DNA of 64,000 nt from Cercis canadensis (lineage: Eukaryota; Streptophyta; Magnoliopsida; Fabales; Fabaceae), in contig QAOA01001300.1 of NCBI GenBank assembly GCA_003255065.1, forward strand, positions 2,312,416 through 2,376,415, read 5' to 3'. This document shows, piece after piece, positions 12,091-23,995 of the stretch. Under the pieces are notes generated by a model. The model saw only the letters and a program-made list of their open reading frames with translations. It ran no database searches and had not been told where the DNA came from. The position numbers and the translations under genes are program-made. Position 1 is the first letter of the stretch. Every line of letters begins with the position of its first letter.

Positions 12091-14589
12091 TGAAACAGCA
12101 AGTAAATAATTTGAAACAACTATCAAATTGTGACAAATTTTTTTGCTTAAACAATTATTCATAATGGAAGAAGATTGTTGAAGGGCCACAAATAAGCTGA
12201 AGCAGAAGATACCAAGAAAAATGAATTCGAACATATACATACATCCAGATATTCTTATGATAAATGGAACTTAAGAAACTCAGCTCCTTGACTCCAAACA
12301 GCCACAATGTGCATAGAAAATTACCAAAGAGCTATAATAAAGTAGCATCAAAACATGACTCTTCAAGTAAAAAAAAGCACACGCAAGCCATCTACCAACA
12401 GCAATTCCAAGTGAAAAAATGAGAGCAACTTATGACCAAATAACTCCAACAAACCAAACTGAAACCTTTGAGCAGCGTAATGGATTAAAGATTAAACTAG
12501 AAAATAAAGTATCTCTACATTTTCAAGCATGACTAGTACAGACCTTTTCACCCAAATAAATTTTTATGGTAATGAGAATCATGTAAATATAAACCTAAAA
12601 CAGCATGACCCCAAGTCATAAACTCATGAAAACAACAAGATAAGGAGCAAACCAAATTGCAAATAAAACCAACTTTGAATATTCATTTAACAGAACTAGG
12701 CAGCCTCAAACTTAGCAACAAAGACATGAATATACAGCCTAGTAAAGTCATTCCGAACAGCATTGCATCATTTGTAAAACAAAGGAAGAACACGCCTGCA
12801 TTGGAAGATAAGTAAAAGGGGCTGAACACAGCCATACACACCCAACCCCAAATGGTTCTCAATTAATTTAAAACATAGAGAACAACCATATCAAAGTCAT
12901 ACTTCAAAACATAATTGTTAAACATATCTACAAAGTCCAAAATGAATTCATCAACTCTAAGAGATGTAGCTATTTACAAGGCTACCTCTAACAGAAATTT
13001 TTTCTCGAGAATCATCCTATCATGGGTTAAAATATAAGCAAAAGACACAAATAAAAAGAAACATCCGCAAATTCAAACAACCAATAATAAAACTTGAAAT
13101 ATAGATTCCAAGCTAAAATCTAGCAAAGCAAGAGAAAAACAAACCAGATATGTATTAGTTGAAACTCCTTCTCCAAAAAAAAGGAATAAATACCTAATTT
13201 TCTTCTAACAGAGCAACACCAAAGTCATAAATGAAGCATCTATTTAAGAATAAATAAACACCATCCTCAGAACTTTGAACCAGTAAACAAAAATCCACAA
13301 GTAAAACATATCATATTCAACGAAAATACATGAATTGATCCATGTAGGGAGACCAAAACCTTGTCAACAATATCCCCAAAACGCACCAGATTTAAGGGAA
13401 AAATCAAACTAATCCATGAAAACTCAGTTCAAATGTAGGGAGAGTGAATCATACCTGAGTTCCAGCTTAGTTCAGAATCAACGAAATTCTCTTGCTTGTT
13501 CAGTCCACCGAATGCCTCCCTTTCTCCCTTGGGTTCTCTTGCTGCACTCTTCTTCCTTCTCTTTTCTATAAACTCCCTTTCTTTCTCTGCCTCCCTTGCT
13601 CTCTCTCAAAGGAAACCGTTTCGGCCCCCTTTGTTGAATGCTCTCTCTTTTCTCTCAAGAGAAACCGTTTCTGCTCTTGCTATCTCTACTGAATGTTCTC
13701 TCCCTTTTTCTATGCATTTTTTTCTTGCTGAATGGGTGGTCTCCATCCTTTGACTATTCTTTTTTTTTTCTTGTTTCCTATTTTGCCCTTTTAGTAACTC
13801 CTGTCCAGTCCTTTCTTCTTTTTTTTTTTTTTCTTTTATTTACTTAGTTGCTTAGTTATTCAATTTAAGAAGAGGATAAATTAAGCTTGGACAAATGGGG
13901 AGAGAATGAAATATATTCCTTGCTCTCCTATTAGCTCCTTTAGATACAATGATATAATAATTAAATAACAAAACTTGTTTATATGTTTTATCAATTATTT
14001 ACAAAAATTAAATTAAAAAAAAACAAAAGATGGGCCAAATAAGCTTAAAATAGAAAATGAGCTAAGTTGACAATGGATTGGGCTTAGGGTTTCTTTAATC
14101 ACAAAAGCCCCAACAATACCAAAAAAAAAAAAAAAACACTAATTAAAAATTAAGAATTTATTTTCCTTTTTTTTTATATTTTTAAGCCATAAGAAAAACC
14201 CGGACAAAAATACAATGTCTACACATGCAATTATTATTAGTGAAAAATGCTAGTTAATTATGCAATTGGTTAATGCTTAAGATGGGTAAATTACAACATA
14301 TCTTGTTCCCTCAATTGTTACAAGGGTAAATATGTTCAGGAAAATAACATAAGAGTGTGTTCAGTCGTAAAAAATTTATGAGAAGAGGACTTTGAAAAGT
14401 TTTTCAAAAATTGGGATACTTTCCTATAAATAACTATGTCAGTAGACTATCTTTAATGGAGAGATTCTTAGGAATTCCACGTACTCCACAAGCAAAAGAA
14501 AAGGGATCCCACATGAGTTTTCACTTATTGGGGCCTATATTTTGAGTTTGTGGAGTATGTAGTCTCAGAGGATATAAAAAATTTCAACT

Positions 14590-15183
14590 TTGTATTTTTT
14601 TAATGATCTTTTCCTATTTGGGTTGGCTGGTAACATCCAATTCTGCAATGGTAGGTCAGCAGTAGGGAAATGGTACTCAAGCCCAATTCCAATCTGCAAT
14701 CCATTATTCCCAGGAAAGCTTTTGATCTCTCTGAGCTTCTCTAGGTACTTACTTTGCTGGAGTTGATGACCCATCTGTACTTATCCTCATTGGTATTATA
14801 TTCATTAAGGAACAAAGTGGTCTATTCATCAATTTTGTGAACCTCATTGTAAATCTTGGCCGAAGCATTTGGTCCAAGTTTCCTTTCCAAGAATGAAAAA
14901 TGCAGATTTTCATTGACAAGATCCCAAGCCATAACCTGGCCCTTGCATTGTGACCCAACAGAATTGAGCCTTTTCTCAACTGCTGAGTTAAGCTGATCCG
15001 GTGAAAGTGAAGCAACCCAACTAGGTTGGTAATGAGGATCATCCCAGAACACATTGTGGCCACGGACAACGATGTTGTGTTGGTGGGTAAACTGAACCAT
15101 GTCAGCAACCGAGTGTCCTCTTTGCCTTCCACATATTCAGTGTTGTACCACTGTATGCAGTGATATTGAGGATTTACTTGTTT
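14590..15183 (-). pseudogene. GH10 endo-1,4-beta-xylanase, catalytic part (frameshifted)
   Basis: Minus strand, three frames needed. After a likely acceptor (CATACAG) it reads WYNTEYVEGKEDT, a frameshift near 15115, then MVQFTHQHNIVVRGHNVFWD, QPSWVASLSPDQLNSAVEKR and AWDLVNENLHFSFLERKLG. The acid/base Glu of the VNEN motif is present. An in-frame stop follows HKIDE, then FLNEYNT, another shift to SSTPAK, and another to YLEKLREIKSFPGNNGL-GIGLEYHF. A deletion follows and AELDVTSQP resumes, which holds the nucleophile Glu position. These are GH10 family landmarks. Upstream exons and the signal peptide were not found. The gene is dead. Confidence 0.85.
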
Positions 15184-16122
15184 ATGGCACTACTAAATGG
15201 AAAACTTGAATTCTTCTATTCTCTAGAAATGATTGCATTTTGTAGGGGATTGCCTTTCTCTTCTAACAGCTTGGACAACTACCGTTTTCTTGCGTCCTTG
15301 CAAAGCCAAAATTAGGTATGGTTTTAGTTAAACCCATTTTTTACAAGTATAATATTGTTAGTTTATGAGGTGTGATAGAAGTTGTGTGTGTGTGTGTGAA
15401 AGTGATAGATAGCATAGTTAAAAATGGGTCAAAGGTAAAGTGGGAATGGTTGCAAGATGGTATTAGATGTGATAGAAGTGCCGAATATTTGATGGCTTTT
15501 ATTTGCGAAATAGTAACAGTAAAGTAGATGAAAGGGAAGCTTTATTGTAGTAATTTTCTAATTTCCTAATGTTAATCGCATTTGAAATGCTTCCTACATT
15601 TTCCATGGTTAGTAATTGTAAAATGCCGAAAGGTTAACACATATTTGGTGAAACTAGAAAATTTGATGGAAAATAAAAAGATAAGTAAGTGGTGAAAATG
15701 AAATGGGTTACCTACTCAATGTTTTGATCTTGATGAGACTTCCATTCTTCCTGTGTGAAAGGGGCTGTAAGGATATGCTGTCAAGTCATATCTCCAAAGA
15801 TGTGTTTTGCTCTACAGAGTACAGCATTTTACAAAGTTAAGAATATTGAGGAATCATTGGTAGTTTTTAGTGATTGAAACTTGTAACTTTTTATCCCTTT
15901 CTTTCCATTTGTTGTTTATAAAGCAGTAAATAACTTTTTTTCTTTACATTGGCTATGACTCTAGGTTTTAACATAGAACCCACAAGCCCTAAAAATACCA
16001 CTCGACCACAGATGATTTAGTATAAATAATTAAATTACACTTAAGATCACTATTAGGAAATCCATAAAAATACCAAAAAAATAAAGCTCAGTTGGTCCTG
16101 ATGCATCAGCTGTAAGGTCACT
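15184..16122. other. No gene seen; (TG)n microsatellite
   Basis: Probably the decayed 5' part or flank of the GH10 gene. A GT dinucleotide run lies at about 15383-15398. No further GH10 exon was recognised. Confidence 0.35.
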
Positions 16123-16557
16123 TGTCATAATGTACCCGAAGGTCACTACAACGTAGATGGTTGACCGAATTTAAGAAAAACATGGAGTCGCCACTAGTTG
16201 TTTTAGAAAATAGGGTACAATTGGAAACCTTTTTTATTTTATTCTTTTTAAATTGTCTGCGAACCAGAGATGGGTTCGTGAGTCTATTTATGCATGGGAA
16301 AGGTGTTAGGCACTCAACAACACCTGTCTANATCAGCTGTAAGGTCACTTGTCATAATGTACCCGAAGGTCACTACAACGTAGAAGGTTGACCGAATTTA
16401 AGAAAAACATGGAGTCGCCACTAGTTGTTTTAGAAAATAGGGTACAATTGGAAACCTTTTTTATTTTATTCTTTTTAAATTGTCTGCGAACCAGAGATGG
16501 GTTCGTGAGTCTATTTATGCATGGGAAAGGTGTTAGGCACTCAACAACACCTGTCTA
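16105..16557. repeat. 226 bp direct duplication around single N (16331)
   Basis: 16105-16330 and 16332-16557 are nearly identical (GTAGATGG vs GTAGAAGG) and abut the N exactly. Unmerged contig overlap. The 16161-16391 open frame spans the N and is an artefact. Confidence 0.85.
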
Positions 16558-17150
16558 AAGACGGTTTCCCTAAATTAGCTATACAAATATAAGACAAGAT
16601 GTGACCAAAAGATGTCCTTTATTCATCCTTGAAAATAAATTACATTCACTAATAAAAGTACATTAAATAAACGAAAAATACATGAATTCTAACGAGCCTA
16701 AAATCCTTCCTCCCGTCGGGTATATAAAAGTCTCCTCATGGTGGTGCTTATCTCTACCTAGGTTGGATAGATCAAGTCAGTCTCATATAAGACAGGTCCG
16801 TCTATCTTTCCATGACAAACGACGGGCCTATGAATTTTGTAAACTCGAACAAAAAAACCTTAAATGTAATGCATGCTTGTACACCTCAAAAGGGGTTGGG
16901 GGTACATGATTTGGCAAAATATAAATAAAATAAACAAACCCTCCAAGTCTCTGAACCCCCTTAGGGTTTTGCTAACGGCCTAAGGATTGTGATCCTCTCT
17001 CACATAGGACACACATTAGATGGCTCAAAATAGGGAAATTGAAAGTCACATATGCATAAGCAAGCGAGCAGCAAGATTAAAACTCAACAAAAAAAAAATA
17101 GGGCAAAAAATAGGGGAACTTTGAAAGGAAATCTGGGAATGAATGCCTCA
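16123..17150 (-). mobile_element. LTR D: truncated LTR of the long-LTR gypsy family
   Basis: Starts TGTCATAATGTACCCGAAGG and shares the family blocks GGAGTCGCCACTAGTTGT, AAAGGTGTTAGGCACTC and, near 16965, the TTAGGGTTTTGCTAACGGCC block also present in LTR A near 3611. It has no TGTCTACA end and breaks off where SIRE-type sequence starts. It includes the 226 bp contig overlap at N 16331. Confidence 0.65.
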
Positions 17151-17380
17151 AAAATTGAAAATTACAGGAAATACTCCTAGAGGGGGTGAATAGAAGTTTT
17201 CAAAAANGGAAATTGAAAGTCACATATGCATAAGCAAACGAGCAGCAAGATTAAAACTCAACAAAAAAAAAATAGGGCAAAAAATAGGGGAACTTTGAAA
17301 GGAAATCTGGGAATGAATGCCTCAAAAATTGAAAATTACAGGAAATACTCCTAGAGGGGGTGAATAGAAGTTTTCAAAAA
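17034..17380. repeat. 173 bp direct duplication around single N (17207)
   Basis: 17034-17206 equals 17208-17380 except for one visible base (GCAAGCGAGC vs GCAAACGAGC). Both copies span the same LTR D / SIRE junction, which supports one locus seen twice. Confidence 0.85.
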
Positions 17381-18478
17381 ATTTAATCTAATTTGAAGTT
17401 AAACAGAATTTGTTCAAAGATATAAACAAAATGAGAACTAGTTTGGAATATATGAACTAGTTCTAGAATAGAATAAATAAACATTGAAAATTCAAATCCA
17501 GCTTAACCAAAGAATAACATCAATAGTGCAACCCAAAAAATCACACTAATTTAACACAGGAAAAATTGAATTTCAAATATTCATATATACTCAAAAAATA
17601 AGAGAAGAGAGTGAAGAAAATCTTAGCCAAGAATTTATAGTGGTTCATCACTAAGGCCTACATCCACTTCTCCTAATGCTTGGGGTTCCGCTAAATCAAG
17701 TTTAATTTGTCCAAGCTTTTACATATGGTTTCTCTCCAAAACTCACCAAGAACTTTCTCCTTCTAGCACAACCGCTAGAAGTAACTCACAGATTTCCTAC
17801 TGAAATCTGAAGTATGAAACACTCAAATGAGAGTCAAGCTCCATTAACAGTTTCTCTCTCTCTCAGAGAAGATTTCTACAAATAACAGTACATGAGGAAG
17901 AAGAAGCCGAGTACAAAAAATTTCTTGAAGGAGAAGAACTATTCACTTTTTGACCTTTATTCTCTCTTTCTATTTTCCTTCTACTTGCCTTTTGAAGTCT
18001 TGAGATCTCTCTCTTAGAGGAAAAGCACCATTACGTGAAGAGCAACAACAACCATTGATTTAGGGACAGGTGTCCCACCAAGATTCAAAGGAAATTCCAC
18101 TAACTATTTATTTTGTCTTGTAGAGACAAAAGAAATGATTTTTACTAACTTCCTTTGAAAAGTGGATCTACAATGGCTCCTAATAAGAGAAAGGTTTCTT
18201 AGCAAGCTAAGGTGACTTTCTGACATATTCAAAATAAGCTTTACACAATCCAAAGTCTTCACACGACTAGATCCATGTCAACATCATTGATTATATGACT
18301 TCAGAAGAATGAGTTAACTAGTTTAAGAACTAGTTCTTACAAAAATAGAACTAGTTCTCAAATTTTCTTGCTAACCTGTTCCAAGTAGAAAAACTAAGCC
18401 AAAACACAGGTTAGAAGAATTAAAGTCATTTGTTATCATCAAAACAAGATTAGAGAATTATGGAGCCAATAATCTCCC
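17150..18478 (-). mobile_element. SIRE/Maximus-type copia LTR
   Basis: On the minus strand the right part reads TTGTTTTGATGATAACAAATG (18427-18447 region) just after a purine tract AAAAAAGGGGGAGATT (about 18472-18487). The left end reads TTCTATTCACCCCCTCTAGG. Both are characteristic of SIRE-type copia LTR starts and ends. The LTR carries repeated GAACTAGTTC palindromes. Exact borders are blurred by the contig overlap at 17207. Confidence 0.6.
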
Positions 18479-18930
18479 CCTTTTTTATGATGAAAAATGA
18501 TTAAGGAAAATCTCCCCCTGAGCACACTTTAGAACTAGTTCTAGAAGTAGTTTTCAAAAGAAATTTTAAGAGAAGGGAGTTTTCCAGCTGAGATAAACAA
18601 AACAAGTAATAACTATTCAACCAAAATATCTCAAGTTTCTCCCCCTTTGTCATGATAAAAAAGACAAGGGAGAGTAATCAGAAAAACATAGCAGCTAAAG
18701 AACAAAGATATCAACAAAAAAATCAAACACTAGAAAAGATACTAGAAAAGGATCATAAAATATTGTTTGATCACCAAAACATACACACTAGGACCAATGC
18801 ACAATGCATGATATGCAACAAGATAAAGTAAAAAAAGTCTAAAGCTGGGTAATAAGCAAAAGTACTAGATATGCAACTGACATCTTGATAGAGAGAATCA
18901 GAAATAAAGTCCTAAGAGGAAGATGGCTTA
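18479..18930 (-). mobile_element. SIRE-type copia internal 3' end (truncated)
   Basis: Several GGGGGAGA-type purine tracts on the minus strand (about 18480, 18512, 18640) precede the LTR, as in the region between pol/env-like and the 3' LTR of SIRE elements. No coding domain remains before LINE sequence begins near 19030. Confidence 0.45.
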
Positions 18931-19946
18931 GACACAACCGTTACAATAGCAATATGAATTCCTTGTTGAGTTTGTTAATTTTGTAGAGCCATGATCATAT
19001 AATATAGGAGGTGATTATAACAAAATTTTCTTTGTAAAGGAGGCTAAGGGTGGCAAACGGTTTAATCCATAGCTCTCTATCTCATTTAATAGCTTACTGT
19101 GGCCTATTGGATTTTGAATGCTATGTTTATCCTTTTACTTGGAATAATAAAAAGGATGGTTCTCATCATCAAAGAAGAGTGATAGGTTTTTGGCAAATTT
19201 TAGTTCGAAGCAAAAGTTTGAGGCGGCTCATTTGACATACCTTGCTTTAATGGGGACTGATCACAAAGCATTGCTTTTTCAATCAGCTGCCTCAGCTTCT
19301 AAACCAAAGAAACAATTCAAAGTTGATGCTCAATGGCTAAATTGAAGAGCTGTAGACATGCCCTCTCTCACTGGAGCAAAGCCATTGCCAATCAACTTAA
19401 CTCAAAACGTCAACTTAAAGAGCTTACCTAACAAATTCAAGACCTTCATAATGCAGAGGAATTTGATCGTGATAAGGCCAAGAATGTATTGAGCATTTAC
19501 TGTTAGTAGAATGGAATAGGGACCAAAACATCTGGAGATAAAAATCCAGAGTTAGAGGATGCTTCGGGTAATTGGCAATTGGGTAGACATAAGGTGGCTG
19601 AAATAGAATATGATTATTTCATATATCTCTTCCAAAAATCTTATCCTACAAATATAGAGGCGGCCATTGGTGATTTAAGGAAGAAGGTAACTGCCAATAT
19701 GAAACTGTCGATAACAGGTTGTCCAATGACTTGGAAAGAGAAAAGTACAGTCATGGTGAGACTGGAGCCCGAGCTCCGGCACCTCCTCCAACACTCGAGT
19801 CAACTCAGTACTGGAGGAAAAGAGAGTAGGTTGGGTTGAGAGAGGGGACCAAGAGAGAGGATTGAGAGAGTGAGTGAAAAAGTAACTTTGACTTAAAGAG
19901 GAAGGTAAGGATATACCTTAAGCAAAGGTATTCTCGTCTTTTTACT

Positions 19947-20880
19947 GTGGTAGGGATAGAGCTTTTACTTAGGTATTGTCAAAATCATTCCCTTATCGGA
20001 CCTGTTTCAAATGAGGAGGTTAAATTTTCTACTTTCTCCATCTGCTCCTCTAGTGCACCTGGTAGTTATGGTTTAACCGTAGGTTTTTTCAAAAATTTCT
20101 GGGAGATTATTGGTGCTGATATTTGTGCAGCAGTCTAGTATTTTTTGGCCATAGGGAAAATGCTATCCAAAATCAATCATATTGTCATTTCTCTTATTCT
20201 AAAAGTTGATGTGGTGAGAAACATCACACAAGTGAGACCAATTAGCTTATGCTCAGTTCTATACAAAATAATATCAAAGGTGTTGGTAAGCAGATTACAA
20301 GGAGTTATAGGGAAATTGATCAGCCTTAACCAAAGTGCTTTCATTAAGGGGCATTTGATCTTTGATAACATTTTAATTGCTCACAAGTTTATGCATATTC
20401 TAAAATCCATGAGGAAAGGGAATGCCAGCATATGGCAACTACACTACATACGAGTAAAGTACATGATAGAGTTGAATGAAAGTTTTCAAAAGCAGTGATG
20501 AGGAAGTTAGCATTCAATAATATGAGTATTAACTTGGTTATGAAATGCATCTCAACCATCTCTTTTTCAATGGCAATAGATGGATAACCTTTCCGGTATT
20601 TTAAACCCTCTAGAGAGCTCCGTCAAAGAGACCCCTCTCTCCAAACCTCTTTCTCTTAAGTACTGAAGGTTTGTCTGATCTTTTACATAAAGCTGATAGA
20701 CACTGTAGTATGATTGGTTTGAAGGTTGCTAGACAGACCCCTAGTGTGAATCATTTGCTTTTTACAGATGATTCTATTCTGTTCACAAAGGCTTCAGAGG
20801 ATAGTTGCTCAAATGTGTTGAACCTGCTCCATCTCTATGAAATGGCTAGTGGACAAAAGATTAACTTAGAGAAGTAAGCT
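19947..20880 (+). pseudogene. LINE reverse transcriptase domain
   Basis: Visible RT blocks in order: APGSYGLTVGFFKNFWEIIG (APG-DG motif), VRNITQVRPISLCSVLYKII (RPISL motif), VSRLQGVIGKLISLNQSAFI, and HLLFTDDSILFTKASED (FADD-type catalytic box, here FTDD), ending SGQKINLEK. Stops follow at several points, and the region between 20460 and 20670 is frame-disrupted. The domain would copy the element's RNA by target-primed reverse transcription. It is not functional. Confidence 0.8.
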
Positions 20881-20989
20881 ATTTTCTTTTCACAAAACAC
20901 TCCTCATAGATTCCGGTCTCATGTGGCTTCTTTACTCCATATCCAGGTGATAGGATCTCAAGATAAATATTAGGGGTTGCCAGCAAGTT

Positions 20990-21385
20990 GTGGGGAGATC
21001 AAAGAGGGAAACTTTTGATTATATTAGGCGAAAAGTGGCAGCAAGGGTTCAAGGTTGGCAAGGGAACATGTTATCATTTGGTAGGAAGGAGGTCATGCTG
21101 AAAGCTATAGCTACAACCATTCCCATTTACTCTATGCCTTGTTTCAAGCTTCCTCATAATCTTTGTGATGATATTATGTGGATTAATCGTGATTATTGGT
21201 GGGGGCTCTGAATGGTGATAGTAAAATTAATTGGGTGAGTTGGGCTACTGTTTGCTTGTATAAAGTGGATGGCGGATTGCGTTTTAGAGATTTTAAGACT
21301 TTTAATTTGGCTATGCTTGGAAAACAAGTCTGAAAGTTACTTAAAAGTAACAACTCTTTTTTGTTCAAAATCTTTAAGGGTAAAT
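20990..21385 (+). pseudogene. LINE post-RT region up to gypsy insertion
   Basis: Reads RVQGWQGNMLSFGRKEVMLK, then IPIYSMPCFKLPHNLCD, and after a frameshift KINWVSWATVCLYKVDGGLR, FRDFKTFNLAMLGKQ and NNSFLFKIFKG. This is the standard region between RT and the zinc-binding RVT domain of plant LINEs. It stops at 21385, where the gypsy element begins. Confidence 0.8.
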
Positions 21386-21829
21386 TGATAGATGCAAAAA
21401 TAAAAAAAGAAGATAAACAATGAAATAAGAAGAGAGTTTTATTATTGGCAAAACCAGTTCAAGAATCTTCAACACAATGCTTCTCCAATAACAGTGTCCG
21501 TATGGAGAGGACAATTCTCCTAATGACAAATACAATATTCAGAAAAGCATGAATTCAAACTAAGCCTAAGGGAATATTTATAATCAACATTCCATATTAT
21601 TTGCAACAGAAAGCGTAAACTAAAAAAACTAAATAAGAATACTTGGAATAGGTCACAGCATGTGCAACTTCTTTAAGGAGATATTCCCTCCACTAAGTCA
21701 TTGACTCCTTCCCACTCTGCATAATTCTTTCTAATTAGTTGAAGGAAGTTGACTTGGTCAAAAGAGGCAGAATCACGTAGTTTTCTTCTGGAATAGGTGC
21801 GTATTATGGGTGGTGGTGGCTTTGTATCA
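21386..21829 (-). repeat. 3' LTR of nested gypsy element
   Basis: 444 bases. Matches 26571-27014 with scattered substitutions (for example GTCCGTATGG vs GTCCATATGG). The TGATA/TATCA ends form a terminal inverted repeat. A run of C on the plus strand (21838-21850) just inside is the polypurine tract on the element's own strand. Confidence 0.9.
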
Positions 21830-21844
21830 TTGCTGCTCCCCCCC

Positions 21845-22331
21845 CCCCTCCAGGGAAAAATGCCTTGTCCTCAAGGCAGAAAGAAGGAAATTGTTCAGCC
21901 AACAAGTCGTAGTTTTCCCAGCTTGCTTCTTCAAGTGGTCTCTCAATCCACTATACCAATAGTTCTAGTGAAGATACTCCTCCATCATTAACCCAACGAT
22001 GGCCCAAGATCTTAGCAGGTGTTAAAGTGAGTTCCCAATCTGAGTTAATGGGAAGTAGAGGTGGAGGTGTTGCTGGTTGCTGCCCATAAGCAGGATGCAG
22101 CAAAGAAATATGAAAGATGGGATGAACTTTAGCAGAATCAGGGAGGGCCAGCTCATATGCTACTGGTCCAACACAACGCACCACTTTATAAGGCCAAAAA
22201 AATCTAGGAGATAATTTTTCATACATGCGTTTAGCAAGAGAGCGTTGGCGATAAGGTTGAATTCTCAAGAAAACTGGGTCTCCAATATTAAATTGTAGGT
22301 TTCTTCTCTTAGAATCCGCTTGAGCCTTCAT
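21845..22331 (-). pseudogene. gypsy integrase C-terminal / chromo-like tail
   Basis: Reads FNIGDPVFLRIQPYRQRSLA, LSPRFFWPYKVVRCVGPVAY and VHPIFHISLLHPAYG, the SH3-like GPY/F region of gypsy integrase. It continues LTPAKILGHRWVNDG, then after a stop ASWENYDLLAEQFPFF, which resembles a chromodomain-type ending (W--A-WE/L-QQFP). Directly precedes the polypurine tract. Confidence 0.7.
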
Positions 22332-22456
22332 TCATGATTGAGCTTTAAGTAAGTTTGCTTTCAACAACTTAAGCATCTCATCACGAGTGACCAGTTGCTC
22401 TTCAAGTCAACTATGTGAGTTTCTCCTTGAACATAAGACTGAATTACAGGTGGGTC

Positions 22457-23617
22457 TCAGCCAGAGACAATTTGGAAAGGTGTTGTCCTTGTGGAAGAAT
22501 GGAAACCAGTGTAATAAAAGTATTCAGCCCATGGAAGAAACTTGTGCATTGAGTGTGGTTGTTCGTGGGCAAAACACCACAAATAGGTCTCCAAACATCT
22601 ATTGACCACCTTCGTTTGTCCATCGGATTGGGGGTGATAGGTTGTACTCATACATAGTCGTGTTTGACTAAGTTTGAACAGTTCTTGCCAAAAAGCACTT
22701 AAAAAGAGAGCATCCCTATCTGAAACAATGGATTTTGGAATGCCATGAAGGCGTACAATCTCCCTACTAAAAATAGTGGCAACAGTCTTTGCAGTAAATG
22801 GATGAGATAAAGGAATAAAGTAGGAATATTTACTAAGACAATCCACCACAACAAGAATGGTATCAAATCCACCAGATTTAGGAAGTCTAGTGATGAAGTC
22901 AAGCGAAATATCTTCCCATATTCTGTTTGGAAGAGGCAATGGTTGCAAAAGACCTGTTGGTGCTAATGTTTGATATTTAGACTATTGACAAATCAAACAA
23001 TTCTGAACCCACATCTTCACATCATTTTTCATGCGTGACCAAAAGAAATTAGAGGATAGTCTTTTTAATGTCTTTAAATATCCTCCATGTCTAGCAACTA
23101 GAGAGTCATGAGAGTCAGAAATCAGTTTCTGCCTAAGGGAAGAATGATAAGGAATTACCCAGCGATTTTTGTAATAAAGCTTCTTGTCCATAACCTGGAA
23201 GTCTGGATATGCATCAGCATCGTGTAATAGAGCAGCCATGATATTCTTTGTGTAGGAATCATTTTGCAAAGCATCCTGCAATTCCAAAAAATCCAAAGAA
23301 ATAGGAAAAACCAATGATAGCAGGTCANNNNNNNNNNNNNNCCAAAAGAAATTAGAGGATAGTCTTTTTAATGTCTTTAAATATCCTCCATGTCTAGCAA
23401 CTAGAGAGTCATGAGAGTCAGAAATCAGTTTCTGCCTAAGGGAAGAATGATAAGGAATTACCCAGCGATTTTTGTAATAAAGCTTCTTGTCCACAACCTG
23501 GAAGTCTGGATATGCATCAGCATCGTGTAATAGAGCAGCCATGATATTCTTTGTGTAGGAATCATTTTGCAAAGCATCTTGCAATTCCAAAAAATCCAAA
23601 GAAATAGGAAAAACCAA
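22457..23617 (-). pseudogene. gypsy integrase of nested element, with contig-overlap duplication
   Basis: Zinc domain: HDSLVARHGGYLKTLKRLSS and MWVQNCLICQ (HHCC). Core: WEDISLDFITRLPK (first Asp), GIPKSIVSDRDALF (second Asp) and HPQSDGQTKVVNRCLET, where gypsy integrases normally have GQTEVVNR, so the catalytic Glu appears changed to Lys. The zinc-domain segment occurs twice (23039-23327 and 23342-23630) across a 14-base N run, an assembly overlap and not a domain duplication. Confidence 0.8.
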
Positions 23618-23630
23618 TGATAGCAGGTCA
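23039..23630. repeat. 289 bp direct duplication around 14 N (23328-23341)
   Basis: 23039-23327 and 23342-23630 are the same length and almost identical (GTCCATAACC vs GTCCACAACC). They abut the gap exactly. Unmerged contig overlap. Confidence 0.9.
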
Positions 23631-23657
23631 GCATGTTGAGGTCGCCTGGATAAAGCG

Positions 23658-23995
23658 TCAACCCCTTATTTTCAACCCTTTTTTTTTATAAACAATTGAA
23701 AAATCAAATAGTAACCATTTCAAGAGAAGGTGTTGTTGTTCATTGGTGGTGAGTCGCTGATCCAGGATATATTTAAGGCTGCAATGATCAGATGTTACAA
23801 AAAAATGCTTTCCCATCAAGTAATATTTCCATTTTTGTAATGCCAACACAAGTGCAAGTAGTTCTTGATCATAAGTAGATTTCAACCAATTAGAGAAAGA
23901 AAGACCCTTACTGAATTATGCAAATGGATGACCTTATTGAAGAAGAATGGCACCTACACCTTCTGATGAAGCATCACATTCCACAGTAAAGGGTT
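23658..23995 (-). pseudogene. gypsy RNase H of nested element
   Basis: Reads FTVECDASSEGVGAILLQ, a stop, then STYDQELLALVLALQKWKYY and FFVTSDHCSLKYILDQRL. These carry the catalytic Asp/Glu/Asp positions of gypsy RNase H. It would degrade the RNA strand during cDNA synthesis. Confidence 0.8.

Larger units (their letters stand above)
9143..14223 (-). mobile_element. LTR B: solo LTR of long-LTR gypsy family, inside GH10 gene
   Basis: Starts TGTCATAACGTACCCGAAGG and ends ACAATGTCTACA, the same termini as LTR A and LTR C. It is flanked by CATGT (9138-9142) and CATGC (14224-14228), a 4/5 matching target duplication. No gag/pol lies on either side, only xylanase sequence, so this is a solo LTR left after recombination. 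Apparent length is 5081, but 873 bases come from the contig overlap at N 10348, giving about 4.2 kb. It contains a 191 bp tandem repeat (11330-12090). Open frames inside (9312-9599, 11177-11440, 13492-13847) are not supported as genes. Confidence 0.75.

Noticed and set aside
23039..23630. Tandem duplication of an integrase zinc domain
   Set aside because: Copies abut an N run and are almost identical, as at the other gaps. The joined reading across the N is an artefact.
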